Shown: positions 1 to 7,249, numbered from the stretch's first letter. The stretch: DNA of 8,282 nt from Candidatus Woesearchaeota archaeon (GCA_016203335.1 JACQNA010000033.1:1-8282), one strand, 5' to 3'. Translations and numbers: made by a program. The notes: generated by a model from the letters alone, not told the origin.

Positions 1-2
1 GG

Positions 3-92
3 GAGATCGAGTTCCGGCTGACTGAGGGCAGCGACCAGTTCATCCAATTGGAAGCGCTGCTCAGCCAGATTGTGCTGGCAGGGCAGGAATAA
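3..92 (+). CDS. 3' end of an unidentified plus-strand gene (partial)
   Basis: An open frame enters from the left edge and runs 29 codons to a TAA at 90-92. The translation starts EIEFRLTEGSDQFIQLEALL and ends LAGQE. It is amphipathic and acidic and uses the same GC-rich third positions (CTG, CAG, ATC, GAG) as the neighbouring genes, which argues for real coding rather than chance. No family can be assigned from so short a tail. It converges on the lipoprotein gene ending at 123 with only 30 bp between the two stop codons, and I see no hairpin or oligo-T terminator in that gap. The competing minus-strand reading of the same bases has no good start and weaker composition. Confidence 0.5.
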   Translation, partial: EIEFRLTEGSDQFIQLEALLSQIVLAGQE

Positions 93-122
93 TCATAACA
101 TCATCGCAGAACGCAATCGTTT

Positions 123-1016
123 CTACCTGCTCGGATTCTTCTTTATCCTGACCGTATGCTGGATTGTGCCCCGGTACAGATAATCCAGGCGGAGCGTCAC
201 CTGCTTGGTGAACAGGTCGCCGGGATTCAATGGGGGAGAGACACAGCGGATCGTCGCCCTGGCGCCGGTAAATCTTGCCTCTGTTGATGATCCTGCTGAC
301 TTGCACTCCCAGTTCTGCTCGGACAAGCCGAATCTTACCCGGTCAAACCGGGAGAGGAATTCGCTGGCAGGGATGGTTGCCCTCCCTCCACCGACATTGT
401 CTACCTGGAAGGTGAGCGCAATCCGCTTGTTCCCCGCAATGTCTTCCTCCACGCTGCTCACCCTGACCGGCGCTCCGGAAGAGAACACCTGCTTGCTTCC
501 CTGGATATCGCAAATAGTAAGATCGTTGGTGTCATACTTGAAGCAGGCTGCAGGCACATTCACGAATGTGGCATACTCATAATCCACATGGGAGAAAAAA
601 GTGGCGTCTAGGAAGCTGCCGACAATAGACTGCAGCTTGGCTTTTCCGAAATCAATGTCCTCCTCTCCGCCAATCGTGTTAAACTCCGATATCTTTTCCA
701 GGGCGTTTGCATTGGATTTCAGCGGATTGGTGATGCCAAACAGTGCAGTGTCAATGCCCAGTACCCGCACCAATGCTTTCCCCGCGGGGACATCATACTC
801 TCCTTTATTTTTCAGATTCACCACCACATCAAATGCGTCTTCCTCAAACACTGTTTCGACGCCATCCTCATCCAGGCCCATGGGCTGGAAATCAGCCACT
901 AACCCATCATCGCTGCCGACAAATGGATCTGGCGCGGTTGTTGTATCCTCTCCCCCAGTACAGCCTGCAATCACGAGCATCGCCAGGATCAACAGAACAG
1001 CCATCACCGGTTTCAT
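123..1016 (-). CDS. Secreted lipoprotein, third paralogue of the envelope cassette
   Basis: A 297-residue protein of unrecognised family. It begins with a lipoprotein signal peptide: a hydrophobic core at residues 4-16, then lipobox VIAGC with Cys19 as the expected lipidated residue. A Thr/Asp-rich linker (20-32) follows. The extracellular part shares landmarks with the two upstream lipoproteins: an opening with F32, G34 and GL at 38-39; LKNKGEYDV (68-76); ACFKYDTNDLTICD (157-170) with paired C158/C169; SGAPVRVSSVEE (180-191); DNVGGG (206-211); two late Cys (C238, C258); and a terminal VTLRLDYLY strand (273-281). The ATG at 1016 is chosen because the signal peptide starts there and GAGG lies 9 nt upstream. 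A TTG at 1031 would only add five residues. It is the last gene of the packed run, 40 nt after the previous stop. Role inferred: outward-facing subunit of a surface complex. Confidence 0.85.
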   Translation of the reverse strand: MKPVMAVLLILAMLVIAGCTGGEDTTTAPDPFVGSDDGLVADFQPMGLDEDGVETVFEEDAFDVVVNLKNKGEYDVPAGKALVRVLGIDTALFGITNPLKSNANALEKISEFNTIGGEEDIDFGKAKLQSIVGSFLDATFFSHVDYEYATFVNVPAACFKYDTNDLTICDIQGSKQVFSSGAPVRVSSVEEDIAGNKRIALTFQVDNVGGGRATIPASEFLSRFDRVRFGLSEQNWECKSAGSSTEARFTGARATIRCVSPPLNPGDLFTKQVTLRLDYLYRGTIQHTVRIKKNPSR

Positions 1017-1040
1017 GGGTAACTGCCTCAAGCACTGTTC

Positions 1041-1050
1041 CTATTTAAAT
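1041..1050 (-). promoter_or_regulatory. Possible internal TATA box before the third lipoprotein gene
   Basis: The minus strand reads ATTTAAATAG, centred about 29-30 nt upstream of the ATG at 1016. Archaeal transcription normally starts about 25-27 nt downstream of the TATA centre, so initiation here would give a leader of only a few nucleotides. A GAGG at 1026-1029 could instead serve translation from a read-through transcript. It may be a fortuitous AT-rich spacer. Confidence 0.3.
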
Positions 1051-1056
1051 CTATCG

Positions 1057-2103
1057 TCATGATGCCCTCCGCACCTCAATGTTCTTGGATACCGCGTCCA
1101 TATAGCCGTACTGCAACCGGACATACAGCGGCGTCTGATATGCAGTCTGGCCGGAAAAGTCAAAATTGCTGCCGGTCCTGCAGAACAGGACAGCCCTGTT
1201 GTTATACATCTTCAGCTGCAGCGGCTCGCATACCAAGGACTCTTCCAAGCCAGTCAGTGGATTGACCATCCTCACCTCATACTGGATGTTGTCGAGCTGC
1301 TGATAGTTCAGCCCGAATGGGCAGGAGAGGCTGTTGATGGAATCCCAGTCCACCACTTTCCCTCCGCCGGTGTTGCTGACGCTGATCTCAAACTGCACCC
1401 GGTTGCGCTGCGCCTCTTCCTGGATATTTGATATGGTGACTGGCGCACCCTGGCCTCCAGCGATGCCCTCTACTGCAGCGACCAGCTCGCGCCCTGAGCC
1501 GGCGATGCCTCCCACCCGGCAGGGCTTGTCAATCACCTCGCGATAGGGATCAGGATCGACGCAAACAACTGGAGCTGCAATGGTTTCATACTGGTAGCAG
1601 GCAGTTGCCTGCAATCTTGGGCGGTAGGTATTCACCCCTTCAGGAAGCTCCACAATAGAGGCAATCTGGTCCTGCGGGGGAAATTCCAGAACCTGCAATC
1701 CGCCCTCTGCGTTGAACCTGCTTTTGCCCTCCACCGCAAGGCTTACTATTCCATTGGGAGTAGCTGGCTGCAGGTAGCGGATGATGCTCTGGTCATAGCC
1801 AGAGAGGGCGACATAGCCAAGCCCAAATGGCTGGTTTTCCGTGCTCTTCCCCACATCAAATGCTCCCCTGTTCCTGACTTCCAGCAGCACCTGCATCTCC
1901 GGCTGGCGCAGGTCAAATGCCGGATCATCATAGACAATCGTCGGCGGATTCCCCGGCACAAACTGCATCTGCATGCCAATGGTGCCCTGGTGGAATCGGG
2001 TATCAACTAGGCTTGCCTCCCGCTGCCTGCCTAATGCCTGGCAGCCGGAAATAATGAAGAGTGCGAGAAGAGCGCATGCCGGCATCATCCACTTCTGTTG
2101 CAT
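1057..2103 (-). CDS. Secreted lipoprotein, second paralogue of the envelope cassette
   Basis: A 348-residue protein of unrecognised family. It begins with a basic/hydrophobic signal peptide and lipobox IISGC (Cys21). Its ectodomain follows the same plan as its neighbours: F37...G40 and GM at 43-44, an EVRNRGAFDV motif (75-84), ACYQYETIAAPVVCVD (168-183) with paired C169/C181, KPC at C195, GGQGAPVTISNIQEE (216-230), SNTGGG (243-248), Cys261/292/308, and a terminal LYVRLQYGY strand (326-334). The start at 2103 is chosen because AGAGG lies 7 nt upstream and the signal peptide begins there. In-frame ATGs at 2124 and 2169 would put an atypical hydrophilic stretch before the signal, and the latter overlaps the upstream gene. 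It lies 26 nt after the stop of the transglycosylase gene. Inferred role: structural or binding subunit on the cell surface. Confidence 0.85.
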   Translation of the reverse strand: MQQKWMMPACALLALFIISGCQALGRQREASLVDTRFHQGTIGMQMQFVPGNPPTIVYDDPAFDLRQPEMQVLLEVRNRGAFDVGKSTENQPFGLGYVALSGYDQSIIRYLQPATPNGIVSLAVEGKSRFNAEGGLQVLEFPPQDQIASIVELPEGVNTYRPRLQATACYQYETIAAPVVCVDPDPYREVIDKPCRVGGIAGSGRELVAAVEGIAGGQGAPVTISNIQEEAQRNRVQFEISVSNTGGGKVVDWDSINSLSCPFGLNYQQLDNIQYEVRMVNPLTGLEESLVCEPLQLKMYNNRAVLFCRTGSNFDFSGQTAYQTPLYVRLQYGYMDAVSKNIEVRRAS

Positions 2104-2125
2104 GATTCTGCCTCTGGGTGACATC

Positions 2126-2135
2126 GTATTTAAAC
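2126..2135 (-). promoter_or_regulatory. Possible internal TATA box before the second lipoprotein gene
   Basis: The minus strand reads GTTTAAATAC, preceded by a purine-rich GGAAAAG that could act as a BRE. The centre is about 27 nt upstream of the ATG at 2103, the spacing expected for a leaderless archaeal transcript. The element overlaps the stop codon of the upstream gene. An AGAGG at 2111-2115 would suit translation from a longer operon transcript, so both modes are possible. Confidence 0.35.
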
Positions 2136-3632
2136 CTTTTCCTTTGCCTGTGCCCGATACTTTTTCCATTTTTCGATAACTTGGATGGTGTAGTCTTTTG
2201 TGAGGATACCTTTAGTGGTTGCTGTTGCATCAGACATCGTGAGATGGTCGTCCAGCCAGTTAGCAGGGTATTGCTCCACCACTCTATTCACCCCCTTAAA
2301 TCCTGCATGATAGGCGGCGATTGCCATCTTGATCGCCTCTTCCCGGGCATACTTTGCGCTGAACCGGTCAAAATGGCTCTTCAGGTATTGTGTTCCCCCG
2401 CGGATATTCTGTGCAGCCTCAAAAGGGTTGGTTACCCCTAACTCTTTTTGCGTTGCCGGCATCAGCTGCATCAGCCCTTCTGCGCCAACCGGTGATCGCG
2501 CATATTGGTCAAAATCAGATTCCTGCTCGATGACTGCCATGATCAGGCAGGGATCAATGCCGAATTCAGCGCTGTACTGCACAATCAGGTCATGGAACTT
2601 TGGAGCGATTGTGGTGCAGAACTCTGCAAAAAATGCAGCAGGCAAGCGGGCGGTATCAGGAGAAATATATTCCGGGCTGATCATCTTAAAGGTATGTTCC
2701 ACCTCGGTCTGGTAGCCATATTCCGCTTCGATGATTAATGGAGTAAGATAAGGATTCAGGGTCTTCTCCAGCAGCACGCTGCACACTATCTTATTCTCCT
2801 TTTCAGGATCAGCGCCTGTTGCAGCAGTTGTTTCCATCTTCAGCTCCCTGCCGTCAAATCCAACCCCTTTGCACTCGATCCGCTTGCTGCCCAGCTCCTT
2901 GATGCTGTAATCAGAGAACCGGATATCCTTAATAAAGATGCTGCTTTCTCCCTCACAGCCGCTGCCGGTATAGCGGCGTACTTTCTCGTTGTCGCTGCGG
3001 TCACCTTCGTCCTCAAACACAATATCCAGGCGCAGCTCATTGCCTTCCTGCCGGGGAATGATGCTTTCCTTGACCTCTGCAACTGCCAGCGGAGCGCCTT
3101 GCCCTTTTCCCAGGGAATTCACCTTGTTGGACTCGCAGCTCTTCTCGATATCCAATGGCCCTGGCTTGGTCGTGTCAATGCAGATATCTACTGAGGCTGT
3201 GGTCTGGTAGCGGTAGCAGGCATGCGCTGTTATGGTGACAATCTTTTCTTCTGCATCTGTCCCGGTATTCGCTGCATTGAAGAACAGCACCTTATACTCG
3301 CCTACTGGATTGCCTGCATTCTTTCCTGCGAGCGGCGCAAAGAATTGTTTGCTGCCTGCCTCCTTCCCTTCCAGGGTGAAAAACTCCACTTTGTCTATGA
3401 ACAGCACTCCGTCCTGAATGTCTGCTGCCCCCGCATTCCGCAGCCCAATGCCGATCTGAAATTCGCTCGGAGCAGCGCCTGTTCCTGCAAAGAGCTCGCT
3501 GGGAGGGGCGTTCTCCAGGAATGCAATCTCTAATCCATCTGTCCCTGTGCGGAAATCTGCAGTATTCGCCAGGCCAGCGCCCTGGCAGCCGATAAGCACC
3601 AGTGCGATACCGATGATGATAAGCCTGTTCAT
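2130..3632 (-). CDS. Lipoprotein with C-terminal lytic transglycosylase (SLT) domain
   Basis: A 500-residue protein. The signal peptide carries lipobox LIGC (Cys16). The N-terminal part (about 27-320) follows the cassette's lipoprotein plan: F27...G30 and GL at 33-34, LRNAGAADI (64-72), ACYRYQTTASVDICID (138-153) with C139/C151, C166, GQGAPLAVAEVKES (177-190), later Cys226/254/284, and a strand ending IEAEYGY (301-307). Residues about 335-497 are an SLT domain: IEQESDFD with the expected catalytic Glu371, GAEGLMQLMPAT (383-394), NIRGGTQYL (409-417) and AAYHAG (439-444), where the usual Asn of AAYNAG is His. SLT enzymes cleave the MurNAc-GlcNAc bond of peptidoglycan. That is unexpected in an archaeon, which has no murein, so the target may be foreign cells. 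The ATG at 3632 follows the previous stop by one base (TAA-C-ATG), implying coupled translation. An upstream in-frame start at 3704 would place 24 non-signal residues ahead of the lipobox and is rejected. Confidence 0.9.
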   Translation of the reverse strand: MNRLIIIGIALVLIGCQGAGLANTADFRTGTDGLEIAFLENAPPSELFAGTGAAPSEFQIGIGLRNAGAADIQDGVLFIDKVEFFTLEGKEAGSKQFFAPLAGKNAGNPVGEYKVLFFNAANTGTDAEEKIVTITAHACYRYQTTASVDICIDTTKPGPLDIEKSCESNKVNSLGKGQGAPLAVAEVKESIIPRQEGNELRLDIVFEDEGDRSDNEKVRRYTGSGCEGESSIFIKDIRFSDYSIKELGSKRIECKGVGFDGRELKMETTAATGADPEKENKIVCSVLLEKTLNPYLTPLIIEAEYGYQTEVEHTFKMISPEYISPDTARLPAAFFAEFCTTIAPKFHDLIVQYSAEFGIDPCLIMAVIEQESDFDQYARSPVGAEGLMQLMPATQKELGVTNPFEAAQNIRGGTQYLKSHFDRFSAKYAREEAIKMAIAAYHAGFKGVNRVVEQYPANWLDDHLTMSDATATTKGILTKDYTIQVIEKWKKYRAQAKEKV

Positions 3633-3633
3633 G

Positions 3634-5748
3634 TTATCCCTGCCTGACCGCAAACATGCTGCGGAGCTCGTAATCAAAATCCATGGTCGCGCGGAATGCT
3701 GCACTCTGGAGGGTGGAAAGGCTGGGGAAATCTTCTACGGGAATCCGGGTGATCTTGAGCTTGCACTGCCCGAGCACGTCTTTCTGCTCTTTTAACGAGG
3801 GGCTGGGCAGCACGCTGAGCCAGTCTGCCTGCAAGTTCTCCTGGGGAACCTCATAATGGTCGCCTGCTTTTTCCAAAAGCGTGCAGCCTTCTGCAGGCTC
3901 TATCCAGCCGGGCATGGTTATCTTGATGCTTTTGATTGCCGCAATCCTGCCGTCTGGCTGGAGGTTTGCCACCTTCAGCTTGAAATCAATCTCCTTTCCT
4001 GCGGCGAGCGGGATTACCGGGGGAAATTCTGTCCCGATGATCAGCGCTGCGGGCTCGGGATCATACCTGCTTCGCATGTCCCAGTTCGGGTCTTCCGCAA
4101 ACATCTTCCCAAACTCAGGAATGCGGCGGTATGCTGATGTTTCCAGGTCGCGCAGGCAGAGCACCTGGCCTTTGCAGGCTTTCTGCGCATTGGAATAGGA
4201 TATTTTGCCGAGCTCGCGCTGCAGGACATCATCCAGCGCCTTTTCCTCCATGAAATAGACTGGATAATCAGATTCTGCAAGCTGCGCCCATTTTGCCCTG
4301 ATAGACACATCGTTGCTGCCTTTCTTCAGCGGCACGGTCGGGATGCAGGTGACAGTTTCCTTCCATGCCACGCTGCGCTCTGCAGATGTTTTTTCCGGCG
4401 CCACCTTTCCGCCGTTATTGACGCTGCAGGAGAGGATAATCTCCTTTGGCGCCTGCGCCACTCCGGTGAGCACCGCCTCAATCCTCACGTTTCCAATCTG
4501 CTCTGCCGTATTCTCCAGGTTGTCAATCCGCTTTCCCTCATCAACCGGGATGAAAAAGAGGGATATCCTTGGATGCTTGTCTTTCTTTGAGGCGCGGAGC
4601 AGGTCTTCCTCTGAGGGCGGTGGAGGGGGGTTCTGCTTTTTCTCCACACAATCGCTGTATCCTTCGTATTTTTTGGGATTAAGCAATGTATCAATTGCGC
4701 AGGTAGCCGGAGCGGCGACAATATCAAAGTTGCGCGCACGTGATTCTGCAAGCTTTTCGCTCTGCTCCTGTAATGCTGCCTGGTTCTTCAGCAGGGTTTC
4801 CTCACCAAAAAAATTGAATCCGCCTCTTTCATACGCAATGTCAATAAAAGAGAATAAGAAGAAGAAAACAAATATAAACGTAAACAGGCTCGCAATCTTT
4901 GATGTTTTCTCAGTATGGTGACCGTAGTACAGCCCGAAAATAAACCAATACGGCCATAATTCTGCAAGGAACAGCCAGTTTGTCTGCGGGGAAGTAACAA
5001 TGCTTGGGAAAAATTCAGTGACTAACCGCAGAACGCCCGTTTGCAGATAGAATGTCACCAATACTGCAACTATGCCCCGGACATCAACTCCCTTCCATTT
5101 TGCAATGCCATAAAATATGGCTGTTGCGACAGCCACACCCATTATCATACTTTCCGAGATGTACGGCAAACCAAATCCCGCGATACCATTCAGCGACGAT
5201 CCCCAGATGACCATCAAAAAAACACTCAACGCGACAACCAAGGGCCCTTTTCCAAAGGTTAACATCAGGAGAAATATTGCAATAGCAACATTAATCCAGA
5301 ATTTGAAGATGGTTAGATTGTTAAATCCCCACACATAGCGGTCAAACAAATAATACGCCAGTCCAATCCAGATGACCCAATCAAAAGCGTGTTCGGTGAG
5401 CTGTTTCCTGCTTTCTTCCTTCCATGGGGTGGCCAGCGCCAATCCCGCGGTGCCGGCTGCTGCAGCGTGACCTTTTACCGCCCGCCATCCCGATGACACC
5501 CACCTATCTTTTACCTTGACTATCCCTTTTCCTAAAGTGTTGGCCAAGCCAGCCTTGATTTTTGCGCCAGTAGAAATCTTTTGCTGCGCTATCTTCTGCT
5601 CCGCATCAACCAATCTGGATAACGGTCTCTGAGGCTCATTAAACCTACGCAGCGTCTGAGCAATCTCTAAACTCCGCTTCAAATCAACCTGCCGTTCTCG
5701 CTCTCTTAGCAGATCCTTTCTTCTTTGTTTCTCAGCTACTGTCGCCAT
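3634..5748 (-). CDS. Seven-TM membrane protein with large extracellular C-terminal domain
   Basis: A 704-residue protein of unrecognised family. Residues 1-80 are highly charged (many K/R/E/Q) and probably helical or coiled coil. About seven hydrophobic segments follow, near 121-138, 147-165, 168-184, 198-215, 223-241, 257-275 and 285-305. A charged helix (315-338) and a PPPPP linker (374-378) precede beta-rich domains to the end. All eight cysteines (350, 367, 441, 468, 525, 531, 622, 662) are in the C-terminal half. This fits an internal N-terminus, seven crossings and an external, possibly disulfide-bonded C-terminus. The last domain (about 580-700) ends RATMDFDYEL, resembling the terminal strand of the three lipoproteins downstream. 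It heads the packed gene run and has its own TATA box and GAGGAG. Inferred role: membrane anchor or channel of the complex. A VirB6/TrbL-like secretion component is conceivable, but no motif proves it. Confidence 0.85.
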   Translation of the reverse strand: MATVAEKQRRKDLLRERERQVDLKRSLEIAQTLRRFNEPQRPLSRLVDAEQKIAQQKISTGAKIKAGLANTLGKGIVKVKDRWVSSGWRAVKGHAAAAGTAGLALATPWKEESRKQLTEHAFDWVIWIGLAYYLFDRYVWGFNNLTIFKFWINVAIAIFLLMLTFGKGPLVVALSVFLMVIWGSSLNGIAGFGLPYISESMIMGVAVATAIFYGIAKWKGVDVRGIVAVLVTFYLQTGVLRLVTEFFPSIVTSPQTNWLFLAELWPYWFIFGLYYGHHTEKTSKIASLFTFIFVFFFLFSFIDIAYERGGFNFFGEETLLKNQAALQEQSEKLAESRARNFDIVAAPATCAIDTLLNPKKYEGYSDCVEKKQNPPPPPSEEDLLRASKKDKHPRISLFFIPVDEGKRIDNLENTAEQIGNVRIEAVLTGVAQAPKEIILSCSVNNGGKVAPEKTSAERSVAWKETVTCIPTVPLKKGSNDVSIRAKWAQLAESDYPVYFMEEKALDDVLQRELGKISYSNAQKACKGQVLCLRDLETSAYRRIPEFGKMFAEDPNWDMRSRYDPEPAALIIGTEFPPVIPLAAGKEIDFKLKVANLQPDGRIAAIKSIKITMPGWIEPAEGCTLLEKAGDHYEVPQENLQADWLSVLPSPSLKEQKDVLGQCKLKITRIPVEDFPSLSTLQSAAFRATMDFDYELRSMFAVRQG

Positions 5749-5749
5749 G

Positions 5750-5756
5750 CTCCTCT
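5750..5756 (-). promoter_or_regulatory. Close-spaced Shine-Dalgarno of the 7-TM gene
   Basis: AGAGGAG lies one base before the ATG at 5748. If GAGG (5752-5755) is the pairing core, the spacing is 3 nt, which is short. It nevertheless supports this ATG, because no other in-frame start upstream is free of stops. Confidence 0.45.
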
Positions 5757-5799
5757 TTTTCTCTAGCTACTGCTCTATCATTGCCTCTGCGACATCTTG

Positions 5800-5808
5800 T
5801 TATATAAA
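5800..5808 (-). promoter_or_regulatory. TATA box of the envelope cassette
   Basis: The minus strand reads TTTATATAA, a near-consensus archaeal TATA box, with AAG just upstream. It is centred about 56 nt before the ATG at 5748. Expected initiation is near 5778, leaving a leader of about 30 nt that includes the Shine-Dalgarno at 5750-5756. It sits in the 72-nt gap after the pilin-like gene and marks the likely start of the four-gene transcription unit. Confidence 0.6.
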
Positions 5809-5820
5809 CTTTACTACAGC

Positions 5821-7023
5821 CTATTTGCCCTCAAAGAATATCCGCGCTTCCACGATGCTCAGGCTGGTTTCCGGCTGGATGTCCAGGTAATTGCTGCCCT
5901 TCTTGATGCACTCCAGGTCGTTCCGGACCTGCGTCTTGAATGTGGGGGAAACCTGGTTGAAGCTGTACTTGCACTTGCCGTTGAGGTCGAGCACCCCCTG
6001 CTTCCGTTCATTGTCGTCCACAAAGTCAACCTGCAGGAAGAGATTCTTCTTGCCGCTAGCCAGGAAATCCATGTCTGTCTGGTTTGCCAGGAAAAAGGTG
6101 GTCACTGACTTGGTGTCCTTGAGCTGGGTGTTCACCCGAATCTGGTCAATCAAGTACGTTCCCTTGCTTGCCTTGAAGGTCACTGAGTTCTCCCCGCTGT
6201 TGAGGAAGACATTGTCAATGGTAATCTTCCGCGACAATGAGCCGCAGTCCGGGATGCCGGAGAACACATTATGGCCGTTGAGCAGGATGTCAAGCTTGCC
6301 TATACTGCCTTGCATGCAGTCTGGCACAAACCGGAGATAGGCATTGTCCAGGTTAAACTTCTCTGTCCCGGTGAGCTGGAACACATTCCTGCTCTCCTGC
6401 CCGGAAACATCAGTGATGTCCGCAGTAACCTTGATATTTGCCAGATCATACTCATTGGTGCGCCAGAATGCTGCTCCTACCGATGATACGCTGAACAGCA
6501 GGGTATTGTCCTCGAGCAGCAGCTCCTTGGGCAGCTCTACCGGCTCAACCGTGAGCTGGCCAATCTCGCTCTCGAATATCTGCTCGCCATTGAGGCTGAT
6601 GAGCAGCCTGCCGACATGCAGCTTTGCCGCGAACGAGAGCAGCACATTATTGGTGTTCGCCAGGTCATCAATGGCGAAGGAAACCTCTTTTGTCTTGGTG
6701 TCAAACACCCCGCTCTTGATGTAAAAGGGATTGATGCTCTTGATCGTCTGCCCTCCCGTACTGGACACCAAGTACACTGACGGCACATTATGCTCAAATG
6801 CAGTCCTGCTCACAAAATCTATCCTGCCGATGTGCTCCTGGAGCAGGGTGTTATTATAGTCTGTCTTTGCCTTTGCGCTGCTGCCTCTGGTTTCGATTTC
6901 CTTGTCCAGCAGGTCCTTCCGCTCTTCCGGCGGCAGAAACAGGATGTAGAAAATAATGATCAACAGGATAAACAGTACCAATGATGCAGCGCTCGCTCCT
7001 GTCGGCTGCCCTCTTTTGTTCAT
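5821..7023 (-). CDS. Membrane-anchored surface protein with pilin-like N-terminus and three beta modules
   Basis: A 400-residue protein of unrecognised family. It starts MNKRGQ, which resembles the class III (prepilin-type) signal with cleavage after Gly5. A hydrophobic helix at about 12-30 follows, then LPPEERKDLL. This N-terminus is one I associate with DPANN secreted proteins (recollection, not a search). The rest is beta-rich with three related units: LLISLNGEQIF (140-150), LDILLNGHNVF (244-254) and GVLDLNGKCKY (343-353). Each is followed 20-30 residues later by a G/D-x-N-x-L/V strand (LEDNTLLFSV, LNSGENSVTFK, IKKGSNYLDI). It has four Cys (236, 260, 351, 371). The ATG is supported by a TATA box about 28 nt upstream and the absence of any Shine-Dalgarno, so translation is probably leaderless. 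Inferred role: extracellular adhesin or pilus-like subunit, or simply a single-pass anchored protein. The separate promoter leaves its link to the downstream cassette unproven. Confidence 0.85.
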   Translation of the reverse strand: MNKRGQPTGASAASLVLFILLIIIFYILFLPPEERKDLLDKEIETRGSSAKAKTDYNNTLLQEHIGRIDFVSRTAFEHNVPSVYLVSSTGGQTIKSINPFYIKSGVFDTKTKEVSFAIDDLANTNNVLLSFAAKLHVGRLLISLNGEQIFESEIGQLTVEPVELPKELLLEDNTLLFSVSSVGAAFWRTNEYDLANIKVTADITDVSGQESRNVFQLTGTEKFNLDNAYLRFVPDCMQGSIGKLDILLNGHNVFSGIPDCGSLSRKITIDNVFLNSGENSVTFKASKGTYLIDQIRVNTQLKDTKSVTTFFLANQTDMDFLASGKKNLFLQVDFVDDNERKQGVLDLNGKCKYSFNQVSPTFKTQVRNDLECIKKGSNYLDIQPETSLSIVEARIFFEGK

Positions 7024-7046
7024 GCGCTATGCACCGCACAATTTAC

Positions 7047-7055
7047 TATATATAT
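7047..7055 (-). promoter_or_regulatory. TATA box of the pilin-like gene (leaderless)
   Basis: The minus strand reads ATATATATA, preceded by CGAAAC, which resembles an archaeal BRE. Its centre is about 28 nt from the ATG at 7023, so transcription would start at or within a few bases of the start codon. No Shine-Dalgarno is present between the box and the ATG, which supports a leaderless mRNA. Confidence 0.65.
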
Positions 7056-7249
7056 GTTTCGCTTTCCGCGGCTATCGCATTGGCAGGACGTAGGCAAGGG
7101 TTTGCATGAGAGACTTTAGGTTGGTAAGGCCTGTTGAGAATCTTCTCTAAGCAATAACCACCTTATCTTAGGGTCAGCTTTCCAAAATTTATCCTTTCCA
7201 TGCTTTCTTCTTAAAAATACGCAACCTGAATTTTCCAACCGAAAGATTT

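Noticed and set aside
1..112. C/D-box small RNA on the minus strand (GATGATG near 105, CTGA near 60)
   Set aside because: The C box deviates from RUGAUGA, no D'/C' pair is found, and the region is better explained by the end of the plus-strand gene.
61..306. 81-codon minus-strand frame overlapping the end of the third lipoprotein gene
   Set aside because: It lies out of frame inside a well-supported lipoprotein gene and has no domain or signal of its own.
2104..2169. Upstream extension of the second lipoprotein to ATG 2124 or 2169
   Set aside because: The signal peptide and AGAGG point to 2103. The longer forms add a polar N-terminus and, at 2169, overlap the transglycosylase gene.
3633..3704. 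Upstream extension of the transglycosylase lipoprotein by 24 residues
   Set aside because: It would bury the lipoprotein signal behind a hydrophilic stretch and overlap the 7-TM gene. The ATG at 3632 gives a canonical signal peptide.
4313..4921. 202-codon plus-strand frame opposite the 7-TM gene
   Set aside because: Serine- and phenylalanine-rich shadow of the coding strand. The minus-strand gene has coherent TM segments and domains.
5765..5781. Tiny upstream frame (ATG ATA GAG CAG TAG) in the leader of the 7-TM gene
   Set aside because: Four codons located right at the expected transcription start. Too short to separate from chance.
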